NCBI RefSeq assembly: GCF_013314895.1
Contig: NZ_JABTYE010000005.1
Location: 1-64,000 of the forward strand
Direction: 5' to 3'
Length of the DNA: 64,000 nt
Origin: Cupriavidus gilardii
GTDB lineage: Bacteria; Pseudomonadota; Gammaproteobacteria; Burkholderiales; Burkholderiaceae
Shown: positions 1-9,285 of the stretch, in pieces
Layout of the letters: each line of letters opens with the position of its first letter
Numbering within the stretch: position 1 is the stretch's first letter
Position numbers and translations under genes: made by a program
Notes under the pieces: generated by a model
Seen by the model: the letters and a program-made list of their open reading frames with translations, nothing else
Database searches by the model: none
What the model was told of the DNA's origin: nothing

Positions 1-3000
1 CCACCCCCGGGCGTCTCGATCACGAACACATCCCCCACCTCCATCTCGGTCCGCGCCACGTGCGGCAGCGTCTCCTCGCTGCCATCGGCGCGGATCACGC
101 GGTTGCGGCCCGTCGCGCCCGGCTCGCCGCCCGCCATGCCGAACGGTGCATGGACCCGGTTGTTCGACAGGATCGATGCCGTCATCGGCTCGAGAAAACG
201 CACCTTGCGCACGCCGCCGTTGCCGCCGTGCCAGCGCCCCGCTCCGCCGGATCCCTGGCGGATCTCGTAGCTGTCCAGCCGCACCGGGAAGCGCCATTCG
301 AGCACCTCGGGATCGGTCAGCCGGGAGTTGGTCATATGGGTCTGCACCACATCGCAGCCATCGAAGCCATTGCCGGCGCCGCTGCCGCCCGAAATCGTCT
401 CGTAGTACTGGTAGCGCGCGTTGCCGAAGGTGAAATTGTTCATCGTGCCCTGGCTGGCGGCGACCACGCCGAGCGCGCCGTACAGCGCGTTGGTGATGCA
501 CGACGACGTCTCGACATTGCCCGACACCACCGAGGCCGGATAGCGCGGATTGAGCATCGAACCTTCGGGGATCACCACATGCAGCGGCTTGAGGCAGCCG
601 GCGTTCAGCGGGATGTCCTGATCGACCAGCGTGCGGAACACGTACAGCACGGCCGCCATGCACACCGCCCGCGGGGCATTGAAGTTGTTCGGCAACTGAT
701 CCGAGGTGCCGGTGAAATCGACGGTCGCTTCCCTGCGCTCCCGATCGACCGTGACCCGCACGCGGATCTGCGCGCCGTTGTCGAGCGGATAGGTGTAGCT
801 GCCATCCTTGAGCGCCGTGATCACGCGCCGCACCGCCTCCTCGGCGTTGTCCTGCACATGGCCCATGTACGCGCGCACCACCGGCAGGCCGAAGTGCGCG
901 ACCATCTTGCGCAATTCTTCGACGCCTTTGGCATTGGCAGCCACCTGGGCACGCAGATCCGCCATGTTCTGGTCGACGTTGCGCGCCGGATACCGCGCGC
1001 CGGCCAGCAGAGCGCGCATGCCGGCATCGTCGAGCACGCCGCCATCGACCAGCAGGAAGTTGTCGATCAGCACGCCCTCCTCTTCGACCACGGTCGAGTC
1101 CGGCGGCATCGAGCCCGGTGTGATGCCGCCGATATCGGCATGGTGGCCGCGCGAGCCGACGTAGAACAGCACCTCCTTGCCATCGGCATCGAACACCGGC
1201 GTGATCACCGTGACGTCGGGCAGATGGGTGCCGCCGTTGTACGGGTCGTTCAGCACATAGACGTCGCCGTCCTTCATCCGGCCGGCATTACGCGCGATCA
1301 CGGTCTTGATGCTCTCGCCCATCGAGCCCAGATGCACCGGCATATGGGGCGCATTGGCGATCAGATTGCCCTGCGCATCGAAGATCGCGCAGGAGAAGTC
1401 GAGCCGCTCCTTGATGTTGACCGAGTAGGCGGTGTTCTGCAGCCGCAGGCCCATCTGTTCGGCGATCGACATGAACAGGTTGTTGAAGACTTCCAGCATC
1501 ACCGGATCGGCCTCGGTGCCAAGCGCGCGCCGGAGCGGGCGCGGCACCGCGCGCGTCAGCACCAGATGGTCGCGTTCGGTCAGCAGCGCCTGCCAGCCCG
1601 GTTCGACCACGGTGGTGGCGTTCTGCTCGGCGATGATCGCCGGGCCGGCGAGGCGGTCGCCGGGACGCAGCGCGTCGCGCCGGTACAGGCCGGTGTCGTG
1701 CCAGGCGCCGCCGCTGAACATGCGCACCGTCTCGGCGGGCTGCGGCGGACCTTCGCGCGGCGCCAGGGCCGGCGGACGCTCCTGCGGCGCCTGTGCGACG
1801 CCGACCGCCTCCACCGAGACCGCTTCGACGATCAGCCCCTTGTCGGGCATCAGGAAGGCGTAGCGCTGCCGGTAGGCGGCCTCGAAGCCGGCGCGCATCG
1901 CGGCAGCGTCGTCGAACGGCACCACCAGCGCGGAATCGGTGCCCTCGTAGCGCAGATGGACGCGGCGCAGCACCTCGATGCGGCCCGCATCCTCGCCCTG
2001 CTCCAGCAGCTCGTCGCGCGCCTGCTGCGCGAGCGCGTCGAGGCGCTGCGCCAGCATCGGCACCGCGGCCTCGTCCAGCTTCGCTTCGATCGACAGCTCG
2101 CGCATCGCCGTGCGGTCGGCCAGGCCCATGCCGTACGCCGACAGCACGCCGGCCAGCGGATGGACGAATACGGTCTGCATGCCAAGCGCATCGGCCACCA
2201 GGCAGGCATGCTGGCCGCCGGCGCCGCCGAAGGTGGTCAGCGTGTAGCCGGTCACGTCGTGGCCGCGCTGCACGGAAATCTGCTTGATCGCATTGGCCAT
2301 GTTGCCGACCGCGATCTCGATGAAGCCCTCGGCGACCTGCTCGGGCGTGCGGCGGTCCCCGGTCTGTTCGGCGATTTGCGCGGCCAGGTCCTCGAAGCGC
2401 GCGACCACGGCATCGCGATCGAGCGGTGCATCGGCGCGCGGACCGAACACTGCCGGAAAATGCGCCGGCTGGATCTTGCCGAGCATCACGTTGCAGTCGG
2501 TCACCGCCAGCGGGCCGCCGCGCCGATAGCTGGCCGGCCCCGGATTCGCGCCGGCCGAGTCCGGCCCAACGCGATAGCGGCTGCCGTCGAAATGCAGCAC
2601 CGAGCCGCCGCCCGCGGCCACCGTATGGATGCTCATCATCGGCGCGCGCATGCGCACGCCGGCGACGCTGGTCTCGAACACGCGCTCGAAGTCGTTCGGG
2701 TGCTTGCCGCTGAAATGCGACACGTCGGTCGACGTGCCGCCCATGTCGAAGCCGATGATGCGATCGAAGCCGGCGCGCTGCGAGGCGCGCACCATGCCGA
2801 CGATGCCGCCGGCCGGGCCGGACAGGATCGCGTCCTTGCCCTGGAAGCGATGCGCGTCGGTCAGGCCGCCGCTGCTCTGCATGAACTGCAGGTTCACGCC
2901 GGGCATCTCGCGCTCGATCTGCTCGACATAGCGGCGCAGGATCGGCGACAGATAGGCGTCGACCACCGTGGTGTCGCCGCGCGGCACCAGCTTCATCAGC

Positions 3001-3623
3001 GGCGACACCTCGTGCGACACCGACACCTGCGCGAAGCCGAGCTCCCGCGCGATGCGGGCCGCGCGTGCCTCGTGATCCGAATAGCGGTAGCCGTGCATCA
3101 GCACGATCGCCACCGCGCGAATGCCGTCGGCCAGCACGCGCGTCATCTGTTCGCGCAACGCCGCCTCGTCCAGCGGCAGCACCACGTCGCCATGCGCGCC
3201 GATCCGTTCGTCGACCTCGACCACCTCGCGATACAGCAGTTCGGGCAGCAAGATGTTCAGGTCGAACAGCCGCGGCCGGTTCTGGTAGGCGATCCGCAGC
3301 GCGTCGCGATAGCCGCGCGTGATGAACAGCGCAGTGGGCTCGCCCTTGCGCTCGAGCAGTGCGTTGGTCGCTACCGTGGTGCCCATCTTCACCGCGGATA
3401 CCAGGCGCGGCGTGATCGGCTCGCCCGCGGCGAGTCCCAGCAGATGGCGGATGCCGGCGACCGCCGCATCGGCGTATTGCTCGGGGTTCTCCGACAGCAG
3501 CTTGTGCGTGACCACGGTGCCGTCCGGGCGCAGGCCGACGATATCGGTGAAGGTGCCACCGCGATCGATCCAGAACTGCCAGCGCGGATCGGAGGGGACG
3601 GCTTGCGATTTGGAGAACGACAC
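1..3623 (-). CDS. oplAH: 5-oxoprolinase (fused hydantoinase A/B type), 3' end cut by window edge
   Basis: ATP-dependent hydrolysis of 5-oxo-L-proline (pyroglutamate) to glutamate, or a related hydantoinase/oxoprolinase reaction, in the cytoplasm. From a GTG at 3623 the frame gives about 1207 residues before the window ends. The N-terminal nucleotide-binding motif [12 protein letters not shown] (about residue 20) and [11 protein letters not shown] (about 300) are HyuA-like; from about residue 705 the HyuB half begins with [16 protein letters not shown], followed by [12 protein letters not shown] and a glycine-rich C-terminus. A and B are one polypeptide, as in eukaryotic-type OPLAH, with no frameshift. 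The start was chosen because the conserved N-terminus begins a few residues later and AGG lies 7 nt upstream; an upstream extension would run into a tandem repeat (3636-3707). It follows a winged-helix regulator gene on the same strand. Substrate could be another cyclic amide such as a hydantoin. Confidence 0.9.
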   Translation of the reverse strand, partial: MSFSKSQAVPSDPRWQFWIDRGGTFTDIVGLRPDGTVVTHKLLSENPEQYADAAVAGIRHLLGLAAGEPITPRLVSAVKMGTTVATNALLERKGEPTALFITRGYRDALRIAYQNRPRLFDLNILLPELLYREVVEVDERIGAHGDVVLPLDEAALREQMTRVLADGIRAVAIVLMHGYRYSDHEARAARIARELGFAQVSVSHEVSPLMKLVPRGDTTVVDAYLSPILRRYVEQIEREMPGVNLQFMQSSGGLTDAHRFQGKDAILSGPAGGIVGMVRASQRAGFDRIIGFDMGGTSTDVSHFSGKHPNDFERVFETSVAGVRMRAPMMSIHTVAAGGGSVLHFDGSRYRVGPDSAGANPGPASYRRGGPLAVTDCNVMLGKIQPAHFPAVFGPRADAPLDRDAVVARFEDLAAQIAEQTGDRRTPEQVAEGFIEIAVGNMANAIKQISVQRGHDVTGYTLTTFGGAGGQHACLVADALGMQTVFVHPLAGVLSAYGMGLADRTAMRELSIEAKLDEAAVPMLAQRLDALAQQARDELLEQGEDAGRIEVLRRVHLRYEGTDSALVVPFDDAAAMRAGFEAAYRQRYAFLMPDKGLIVEAVSVEAVGVAQAPQERPPALAPREGPPQPAETVRMFSGGAWHDTGLYRRDALRPGDRLAGPAIIAEQNATTVVEPGWQALLTERDHLVLTRAVPRPLRRALGTEADPVMLEVFNNLFMSIAEQMGLRLQNTAYSVNIKERLDFSCAIFDAQGNLIANAPHMPVHLGSMGESIKTVIARNAGRMKDGDVYVLNDPYNGGTHLPDVTVITPVFDADGKEVLFYVGSRGHHADIGGITPGSMPPDSTVVEEEGVLIDNFLLVDGGVLDDAGMRALLAGARYPARNVDQNMADLRAQVAANAKGVEELRKMVAHFGLPVVRAYMGHVQDNAEEAVRRVITALKDGSYTYPLDNGAQIRVRVTVDRERREATVDFTGTSDQLPNNFNAPRAVCMAAVLYVFRTLVDQDIPLNAGCLKPLHVVIPEGSMLNPRYPASVVSGNVETSSCITNALYGALGVVAASQGTMNNFTFGNARYQYYETISGGSGAGNGFDGCDVVQTHMTNSRLTDPEVLEWRFPVRLDSYEIRQGSGGAGRWHGGNGGVRKVRFLEPMTASILSNNRVHAPFGMAGGEPGATGRNRVIRADGSEETLPHVARTEMEVGDVFVIETPGG

Positions 3624-3635
3624 GGAATACCTCGT

Positions 3636-3707
3636 GATTGGACGATTGATCGGGCGATTGATCGGACGATTGATCGGAAGATTGGGACCGGACGATTGAT
3701 TGGACGA
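3636..3707. repeat. 12-bp tandem array upstream of oplAH
   Basis: About six units with a 12-bp period built on GATTGATCGGAC lie immediately upstream of the oplAH start. The units diverge by 1-4 bases, and one is expanded to 14 bp. They fill most of the gap between the regulator stop (3766) and oplAH (3623), so they lie in the transcribed leader if both genes are co-transcribed. No protein reading is expected. Confidence 0.85.
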
Positions 3708-3765
3708 ACGAGCGAAGGAAAGAAGCCGACAAATCGACCCCGCGAACACCGGGGCGAAGCTGGTG

Positions 3766-4413
3766 CTACAGCGACGTCGCGGAGCGCGCCGCCTGTTCGT
3801 ACAGCCCGGTCAGCACGCGCAACAGCCGGGCCAGTTCGCCGATCTCGGCATTCTCGGCGCTGCCGGGGGTCATATTGCTGGTCAGGCATTGCTCGCGGAT
3901 TTCACGGTACCGCGCGCATGCCTCGGTGCCGGCCGCGGTGGTGCTGTACGTCGCCTCCTTGCCCACGCGCACGCCTGCAACCAGGCCCATGCCCTGCAGC
4001 TTCTTCAGCGAGTAGGTGACCAGATGGGTGTCTTCGACGTTCAGCACGAAGCAGATGTCGGCCAGCCGCTTGGCCCGGCCGCGGTGATTGACGTGATGGA
4101 GCACCAGCACGTCGAGGAAGGTCAGATCACGTACGCCGGCCGCGCCCATGCAGCGCACCACCCAGCGGCTATAGGCGTTGTAGGCAGTGTTCAGGCCGAA
4201 CTCGAATTCGGACAGCTCGGGACTGCGCGAAGACACCAGATGCGCGGAAGACACGATGCCGGCGCCCGCAGCGCGGGAAGCAGCAACGTCGGCAGCAACG
4301 TCGGCAACAACGTCGGCAACAACGTTGGCTGCAGCAACGCCGACAGCCGCGACGTTGGCGGACGCGATATCGGGAGGGGCAACTTCGTCGCGGCGGCTCG
4401 GTTTTCGGGCCAT
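3766..4413 (-). CDS. MarR-like winged-helix transcriptional regulator
   Basis: A 215-aa cytoplasmic DNA-binding protein. The core from about residue 55 onward (LSEFEFGLNTAYNAYSRWVV, then LTFLDVLVLHHVNHRGRAKR and the recognition-helix stretch LNVEDTHLVTYSLKKLQGMG, then a wing) matches MarR-superfamily winged-helix regulators of the HTH_27 type. The first ~50 residues are alanine/valine/aspartate rich and partly encoded by a perfect 12-bp tandem repeat (4281-4328), so they look like an added N-terminal tail. ATG 4413 has a good AGGAG Shine-Dalgarno 8-9 nt upstream. A GTG at 4254 would give just the conserved core but has no clear ribosome site. The gene precedes oplAH on the same strand and diverges from the amidase gene, so it probably controls this catabolic locus. 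The ligand is unknown. Confidence 0.82.
   Translation of the reverse strand: MARKPSRRDEVAPPDIASANVAAVGVAAANVVADVVADVAADVAASRAAGAGIVSSAHLVSSRSPELSEFEFGLNTAYNAYSRWVVRCMGAAGVRDLTFLDVLVLHHVNHRGRAKRLADICFVLNVEDTHLVTYSLKKLQGMGLVAGVRVGKEATYSTTAAGTEACARYREIREQCLTSNMTPGSAENAEIGELARLLRVLTGLYEQAARSATSL
4281..4328. repeat. 12-bp tandem repeat (4 units) in the regulator N-terminus
   Basis: Four adjacent 12-bp units, CAGCAACGTCGG twice then CAACAACGTCGG and CAACAACGTTGG, lie inside the regulator reading frame. Being a multiple of three, they encode a four-residue repeat (Ala-Asp-Val-Ala/Val). Degenerate copies continue to about 4365. Confidence 0.9.
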
Positions 4414-4511
4414 GGACAGCACTCCTGCAGAAGAACAGCGGAGAACGAACGGCATCGCGCGTCGCGCAGCGATCAACGGGCGCCGTGTAGGTGATTTCCC
4501 GGGGGCCGCGA

Positions 4512-4530
4512 CTGAAATTTCAGCTTGACA
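4512..4530. promoter_or_regulatory. Palindromic candidate operator CTGAAATTTCAG with adjacent TTGACA
   Basis: CTGAAATTTCAG (4512-4523) is a perfect 12-bp palindrome, followed directly by TTGACA (4525-4530), a consensus -35 for the plus strand; the -10 at the right distance is poor. The placement, about 100 bp before the regulator start, fits an autoregulated MarR-type operator. This is inference from position and symmetry only. Confidence 0.4.
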
Positions 4531-4639
4531 GTTTATCGACAAATTATGAGCATGAGTACCCGGTAACGATGGGGATTGCGCGGCACTGCAATGACCGCTT
4601 CGGTGGCAATTCGCGCACGAATCCTGGGCATCGGACCAA

Positions 4640-4672
4640 TCGCGCACGGTCCGCGCACGGTCCGCGCACTGT
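4640..4672. repeat. 11-bp direct repeat, three units
   Basis: Three contiguous units, TCGCGCACGGT, CCGCGCACGGT and CCGCGCACTGT, lie in the untranslated region before the amidase gene. Confidence 0.85.
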
Positions 4673-4774
4673 CGCGGGGCAAGCGGCAACGAGTCCGGGC
4701 CCGATGCACATCCCCGTTCCGACTTCGACCACCGCCCGAGCCCTCCGCCGAGCCCACGCACCACCGCTTACCCG

Positions 4775-6145
4775 ATGACGATGCCTGCCGCGCTGCTTCC
4801 CGATATCGATACGCTGAACCGCCTGGCCCGCGAAGGCCGGCTCTCCCGCACGGCACTGTTGCAGCAGGCGCAGGCGCGCGCGAACGAGCCCGCGGCGCAG
4901 GCGGTGTTCCTGCAGACCAGTTTCGACACCGCCGCCAGCGCGGCGCAGGCGGCCGATGCCGCGGCGCTGGCCGGCAAGCCGCTGCATCCGCTGGCCGGGC
5001 TGCCGGTATCGATCAAGGACCTGTTCGATATCGGCGGCGATATCACCCGCGCCGCCTCGACGGTACGTGCCGATGCCGCACCGGCGCTCGAAGATGCGCC
5101 CGTCGTGGCGCGGCTGCGCTCGGCGGGCGCGGCACTGGTCGGCCGCACCAACATGACGGAGTTCGCCTTCTCGGGCGTCGGCATCAATCCGCACTACGGC
5201 GCGCCGGTCAATCCGCACGACACCGCGGTGGCGCGCATCTGCGGCGGCTCGTCCTCGGGCGCCGCGGCCTCCGTGGCCCTTGGCCTCGCGGTGGCGGCGC
5301 TGGGCAGCGATACCGGCGGATCGATCCGCATCCCGGCCGCACTGTGCGGGCTGACCGGCTTCAAGCCGACCGCGCGGCGCGTGCCGCTGACCGGCGCCTT
5401 TCCGCTGTCGTTCTCGCTCGATACCGCCTGCGCGATGGCACGCACGGTGGCCGACTGCGTGCTGGTCGATGGCGTGATCGCCGATCAGGCACTGGTCCCG
5501 GTGCGCAAGGCCGCCGGCGCGCTGCGGCTGGCGGTACCGCGCCAGCTGCTGCTCGACGATCTCGACCAGACCGTGTCGCGCGCCTTCGATCGCGCGTTGG
5601 GACGACTGTCCGCCGCCGGCGTGCAGATCGAACATGTGGATCTGCCCGAGCTGCTGGAGCTGTCGGCGCTGAACGCGCAGGGCGGGCTGACCGCGGCCGA
5701 AGCCTATGCGATCCACCGTGGCACGCTGTCCACGCGGCGCGCACTGTACGACCCGCGCGTGGCCGCGCGCATCGATCGCGGCGCCGCGATCGGCGCGGCC
5801 GACTATGTCGATCTGGTGCGTGCTCGCGCCGCATGGAGCGAGCGCGTGATGGCGCGCCTGGCCGGCTACGACGCGCTCGCCTGTCCCACCGTGCCGGTGG
5901 TGGCGCCGCCGATCGCGCCGCTGATCGCCGACGACGCACTGTTTACGCGCACCAACGCGCTGCTGTTGCGCAATCCCTCGACGATCAACTTCCTCGACGG
6001 CTGCGCGATCTCGCTGCCGTGCCACCAGCCCGACGAACTGCCGGTCGGCCTCATGCTGGCGCACGGCCCGATGCGCGACGCGCCGCTGCTGGGCACGGCG
6101 CTTGCATTGGAGGCCGTGCTGGCGCCCGCGCCGCTGCAGGGCTGA
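4775..6145 (+). CDS. Amidase-signature hydrolase
   Basis: A 456-aa amidase of the GatA/amidase-signature family that hydrolyses a carboxamide or amide bond in the cytoplasm. The Ser-cisSer-Lys triad is recognisable: lysine in VSIKDLFDIGG (about 85), the glycine/serine stretch ICGGSSSGAAASVALG (about 160) and DTGGSIRIPAALCGLTG (about 180) carrying the nucleophilic serine. Length is normal for stand-alone amidases. It is not a glutamyl-tRNA amidotransferase subunit, as gatB and gatC are absent and the C-terminal half differs. ATG 4775 is followed by a second in-frame ATG at 4781. It diverges from the regulator/oxoprolinase genes and lies 147 bp before the TRAP genes, suggesting it deblocks the imported substrate. 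Exact substrate cannot be read from sequence. Confidence 0.88.
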   Translation: MTMPAALLPDIDTLNRLAREGRLSRTALLQQAQARANEPAAQAVFLQTSFDTAASAAQAADAAALAGKPLHPLAGLPVSIKDLFDIGGDITRAASTVRADAAPALEDAPVVARLRSAGAALVGRTNMTEFAFSGVGINPHYGAPVNPHDTAVARICGGSSSGAAASVALGLAVAALGSDTGGSIRIPAALCGLTGFKPTARRVPLTGAFPLSFSLDTACAMARTVADCVLVDGVIADQALVPVRKAAGALRLAVPRQLLLDDLDQTVSRAFDRALGRLSAAGVQIEHVDLPELLELSALNAQGGLTAAEAYAIHRGTLSTRRALYDPRVAARIDRGAAIGAADYVDLVRARAAWSERVMARLAGYDALACPTVPVVAPPIAPLIADDALFTRTNALLLRNPSTINFLDGCAISLPCHQPDELPVGLMLAHGPMRDAPLLGTALALEAVLAPAPLQG

Positions 6146-6158
6146 GGCCACGTCGGAC

Positions 6159-6222
6159 GACAGCGCGAACGACGGCGCGAACGACGCGCGACAACCTAGT
6201 GGACGACCCAGTGGACGAGCCC
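6159..6222. repeat. 12-14-bp imperfect tandem repeats between amidase and dctP
   Basis: Two 12-bp units (GACAGCGCGAAC, GACGGCGCGAAC), a degenerate third, then two 13-14-bp units based on AGTGGACGACCC. They occupy the start of the 146-bp gap between the amidase stop and dctP. Confidence 0.75.
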
Positions 6223-6291
6223 CCGCTGGCGGCGCAAGATCCACGCACGCGCACACACCAACGACGCGGTAACGACACAACCAGGAGAGAA

Positions 6292-7284
6292 ATGATGCAG
6301 CGCAAGGGATTGCTGAAGTCGATGTCTGCGTGCGGGCTGCTCGCCTGCGCCTTCGCGATGGCGCCGCTGGCGCAGGCCCAGGTCAAGTGGGATCTGCCGA
6401 CCGGCTATCCGGCCAACAACCCGCACACGGTCAATCTGGATCAGTTCGCCAAGGAGGTCAGCGCGGCCACGCAGGGCAAGCTGGCCATCACGCTGCATCC
6501 GAACGGCTCTCTGTTCAAGGCCAACGAAATCAAGCGCGCGGTGCAGAGCAACCAGGCCCAGGCGGGCGAGGTGCTGATGTCGCTGCTGGAGAACGAGAAT
6601 GCGCTGTTCGGCGTCGACGCCGTGCCCTTCCTCGCCACCGGCTTCGATGCCTCGTACAAGCTGTGGCAGGCGCAGCGGCCCGTGATCGACCGCCTGCTGG
6701 ACCGTCAGGGCATCAAGCTGCTGTACGCGGTCGCGTGGCCGCCGCAGGGCATCTACGCCAAGAAGGAGATCCGCTCGGGCGCCGACATGAAGGGCCTGAA
6801 GTGGCGCGCCTACAATCCGGCCACCACGCGCATCGCGCAGGCGGTCGGCGCGCAGCCGATGACGATTCAGGCCGCCGAGCTTTCGCAGGCGCTGGCCACC
6901 GGCGTGGTCGACAGCTTCATGTCCTCGGGCGCGACCGGCGTCGACAGCAAGGTGTGGGAGAGCCTGTCGCACTTCCATACGGTCGATGCCTGGCTGCCGA
7001 AGAACATGGTGATCGTCAACAAGCGCGAGTTCGACAAGCTCGACAAGCCGTCGCAGGAGGCGCTGCTGAAGGCCGCCCAGGCTGCCGAGACGCGCGGCTG
7101 GCAGCGGATGCGCGAATACACGCAGCAATCGCTCGACACTTTGGCGAAGAACAAGATGACCATCGTCAAGCCCACGCCGCAGCTGCAGGCGGACATGAAG
7201 AAGATCGGCGACGAACTGCTGGCCGAATGGGAAAAGAAGGCCGGGCCCGAGGGCAAGGAAATCATCGCGGCGTATCGCAAGTAA
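6292..7284 (+). CDS. dctP: TRAP transporter periplasmic solute-binding protein (DctP family)
   Basis: A 330-aa periplasmic receptor that captures an organic-acid-type substrate and delivers it to the DctQM membrane complex. It has a signal peptide (MMQRKGLLKSMSACGLLACA, cleavage near AQAQ at about residue 27). The family features are present: the WDLPTGYPANNPHT start of the mature protein, and the conserved arginine of the LKWRAYNP motif (about 170), which in DctP proteins binds the substrate carboxylate. The AGGAGA ribosome site precedes tandem ATGs at 6292 and 6295. dctQ and dctM follow, in the usual PQM order, and DadA comes after them. Substrate is unknown; the neighbours (oxoprolinase, amidase, D-amino-acid dehydrogenase) suggest an acylated or cyclic amino acid. 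Confidence 0.93.
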   Translation: MMQRKGLLKSMSACGLLACAFAMAPLAQAQVKWDLPTGYPANNPHTVNLDQFAKEVSAATQGKLAITLHPNGSLFKANEIKRAVQSNQAQAGEVLMSLLENENALFGVDAVPFLATGFDASYKLWQAQRPVIDRLLDRQGIKLLYAVAWPPQGIYAKKEIRSGADMKGLKWRAYNPATTRIAQAVGAQPMTIQAAELSQALATGVVDSFMSSGATGVDSKVWESLSHFHTVDAWLPKNMVIVNKREFDKLDKPSQEALLKAAQAAETRGWQRMREYTQQSLDTLAKNKMTIVKPTPQLQADMKKIGDELLAEWEKKAGPEGKEIIAAYRK

Positions 7285-7314
7285 GGTGCGGGCCGGCGTG
7301 CCGAAGACTGTCCT

Positions 7315-7342
7315 CGTCGTTCCCGCAGAAGCGGGGACGACG
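7315..7342. repeat. Hairpin repeat of the TTCCCGC...GCGGG(G/A)A type between dctP and dctQ
   Basis: A 12-bp stem (one G:T wobble) with an AGAA loop, CGTCGTTCCCGC / GCGGGGACGACG. It resembles the short dispersed hairpins with a TTCCCGC arm common in betaproteobacterial intergenic regions. It lies 30 nt after dctP and lacks a T run. A likely role, known for similar hairpins in transporter operons, is to protect the dctP message so that the binding protein is made in excess of the membrane parts; this is inferred. Confidence 0.65.
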
Positions 7343-7414
7343 GCGGCTTCGCGCCAAACGGCCACGTAGCGACATCGTGTCCCGCTCCCCCTCCCCTGGC
7401 CTTCCGGACGCATC

Positions 7415-7927
7415 ATGACTTCCCGCTTTCAGTGGTTCTACCAGGCGCTTGGCGCGCTGGCGGCCGTCTTCATCTGCCTGACGCTGCTGGTCGAACTGGC
7501 CATCATCGTCGGACGCTTCGCCAATTTCCAGATCGACGGCGGCGACGCCTATGCCGGCTATTTCATGGCCGCGGGGTCGTTTCTTGCGCTCGCCGCGACA
7601 CTGCGCCAGGGTGACCATATCCGCGTCACGCTGATCCTGCAGCGCCTGCACGGCAAGCCGCGCGTATGGGCGGAGATGTTCTGTCTGGCAGTCGCCACGC
7701 TGCTGACCGCGTACTTCACCTACTACGCGGGCAAGCTCGCGTACGACTCGTTCATCTATCACGACATCTCGCAGAACACCGACGCCACGCCGCTGTGGAT
7801 TCCACAGCTGTCGATGGCGGTGGGCCTGTTCGGCCTGTTCGTCGCGTTTGCCGAAGAGTTCGTCTACGTGCTGCGCACGCGCCGGCTGCCGCGCGAGGAA
7901 AGCGGCGAAATGGCGCGCACCGAATAA
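7415..7927 (+). CDS. dctQ: TRAP transporter small permease (DctQ family)
   Basis: A 170-aa inner-membrane protein with four predicted helices: residues about 9-31 (ALGALAAVFICLTLLVELAI), about 50-68, about 90-112 (MFCLAVATLLTAYFTYYAGK) and about 128-150. This is the size and topology of the small TRAP subunit that pairs with DctM. It sits between dctP and dctM on the same strand, 130 bp after dctP and 54 bp before dctM. Sequence conservation of DctQ is low, so assignment rests on topology and position. Confidence 0.9.
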   Translation: MTSRFQWFYQALGALAAVFICLTLLVELAIIVGRFANFQIDGGDAYAGYFMAAGSFLALAATLRQGDHIRVTLILQRLHGKPRVWAEMFCLAVATLLTAYFTYYAGKLAYDSFIYHDISQNTDATPLWIPQLSMAVGLFGLFVAFAEEFVYVLRTRRLPREESGEMARTE

Positions 7928-7932
7928 CGGCG

Positions 7933-7946
7933 ACGTCCCGGGACGT
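7933..7946. promoter_or_regulatory. Perfect 14-bp palindrome in the dctQ-dctM gap
   Basis: ACGTCCCGGGACGT is self-complementary over all 14 bases and lies in the 54-bp gap between dctQ and dctM. It could be a protein-binding site or a small RNA hairpin; no evidence separates these. Confidence 0.35.
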
Positions 7947-7981
7947 ACCGCCTGGACGGCCCCCCACAGGAACGCAACAAC

Positions 7982-9280
7982 ATGGATCTCTGGATCACCT
8001 TCTTCCTGATCGTCGCCATCTTCGCCGTGCTCGGCGCCGGCGTCTGGATCGGCATCGCGATTCTCGGCGTCGCCTGGTTTGCGATGGAGCTGTTCACCAA
8101 CAAGGTCGGCGGCGAATCGATGGCGCTGACGGTCTGGGGCTCGCTGTCGAGCTGGACGCTGACGGCGCTGCCGCTGTTCATCTGGATGGGCGAGATCCTG
8201 CTCAAGACGCGGCTGTCCGAAGGCATGTTCCGCGGGCTGGCGCCGTGGCTGCAGCGCCTGCCCGGGCGGCTGCTGCATGTGAACGTGATCGGCTGCACGA
8301 TCTTTGCCGCGGTGTCGGGCTCGAGCGCCGCGACCTGCGCGACCATCGGCAAGATCTCGCTGCCGGAACTGGCCAAACGCGGCTATCCCGAGTCGATGGC
8401 GATCGGCTCGCTGGCGGGCGCCGGCACGCTGGGTCTGTTGATTCCGCCGTCGATCATCATGATCGTCTATGGCGTCACGGCCGACGTGTCGATCGGCAAG
8501 CTCTTCATCGGCGGCGTGCTGCCGGGGCTGCTGCTGGCGCTGCTGTTCATGGGCTATGTCGCGGTCTGGGGCTGGCGCCATCGCGATGCGATCCCGGTGC
8601 CGGAGCATCGGCTCGATCTGCATGCCAAGCTGGCGGAATCGCGCCATCTGATTCCGGTGGTGTTGCTGATTGGCGCGGTACTGGGCTCGATCTACGCCGG
8701 CATCGCAACCGCCACCGAGGCTGCGGCGCTCGGCGTGGTGGGCGCGCTGCTGCTGGCGCTGGCCCAGCGCACGCTGACCTGGCCGACCTTCCGCGATTCG
8801 CTGATGGCCGCCACGCGGATGTACTGCATGATCGCGCTGATCCTGGCGGGCTCGTCGTTCCTGACGCTGGCGATGGGCTTCATCGGCCTGCCCCGCCATC
8901 TGGCCGAATGGATCGTCGGCCTGAACCTGACGCCGTTCCTGCTGATCGTCGCGCTGATGGTGTTCTTCATCATCCTCGGCTGCTTCCTCGACGGCATCTC
9001 GATGGTGGTGCTGACGATGTCGGTGCTGCTGCCGACCATTCAGGCGGTCGGCATCGACCTGCTGTGGTTCGGCATCTTCGTCGTGCTGGTGGTCGAGATG
9101 GCGCAGATCACGCCGCCGGTCGGCTTCAACCTGTTCGTGCTGCAGGGGATGACCCGGCGCAATATCAGCTATATCGCCTGGGCTGCCTTCCCCTTCTTCG
9201 TGCTGATGGTGGTGGCGGTGCTGCTGATCTGGACCTTCCCCGGGTTGGTCACCTATCTGCCCGCGCAGATGAAGATGTAG
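7982..9280 (+). CDS. dctM: TRAP transporter large permease (DctM family)
   Basis: A 432-aa, roughly 12-helix inner-membrane protein, the ion-coupled translocation subunit of the TRAP system. It starts with a hydrophobic segment (MDLWITFFLIVAIFAVLGAG) and carries family hallmarks such as GSSAATCATIGKISLPELAK (about 110), AGTLGLLIPPSIIMIVYG (about 145) and the C-terminal MAQITPPVGFNLFVLQG (about 375). Length is typical. An AGGAACG stretch precedes ATG 7982. The dadA start follows the stop by only 5 nt, so transporter and dehydrogenase are probably in one operon. Confidence 0.95.
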   Translation: MDLWITFFLIVAIFAVLGAGVWIGIAILGVAWFAMELFTNKVGGESMALTVWGSLSSWTLTALPLFIWMGEILLKTRLSEGMFRGLAPWLQRLPGRLLHVNVIGCTIFAAVSGSSAATCATIGKISLPELAKRGYPESMAIGSLAGAGTLGLLIPPSIIMIVYGVTADVSIGKLFIGGVLPGLLLALLFMGYVAVWGWRHRDAIPVPEHRLDLHAKLAESRHLIPVVLLIGAVLGSIYAGIATATEAAALGVVGALLLALAQRTLTWPTFRDSLMAATRMYCMIALILAGSSFLTLAMGFIGLPRHLAEWIVGLNLTPFLLIVALMVFFIILGCFLDGISMVVLTMSVLLPTIQAVGIDLLWFGIFVVLVVEMAQITPPVGFNLFVLQGMTRRNISYIAWAAFPFFVLMVVAVLLIWTFPGLVTYLPAQMKM

Positions 9281-9285
9281 ATGCC

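Larger units (their letters stand above)
4414..4774. other. Divergent intergenic region, regulator / amidase
   Basis: A 361-bp gap between the divergent regulator and amidase genes. It holds an AT-rich island at about 4510-4560 with a 12-bp perfect palindrome (4512-4523) and a consensus TTGACA (4525-4530), then a long high-GC stretch with three 11-bp direct repeats (4640-4672). I see no gene here. The amidase transcript would have a leader of about 200 nt if it starts in the AT-rich island. Confidence 0.6.

Noticed and set aside
1288-3732. 814-codon minus-strand frame overlapping oplAH
   Set aside because: Same strand but another frame; Arg/Ala/Gly-rich with no domains. The true oplAH frame from 3623 carries all conserved motifs.
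60-4019. 1319-codon open frame on the plus strand
   Set aside because: It runs antisense to oplAH and the regulator, has a His/Arg/Ala-rich composition typical of high-GC shadow frames and no recognisable domain.
4775-6145. Amidase as GatA of the tRNA amidotransferase
   Set aside because: No gatB or gatC adjacent, the context is catabolic, and sequence outside the triad does not suggest GatA.
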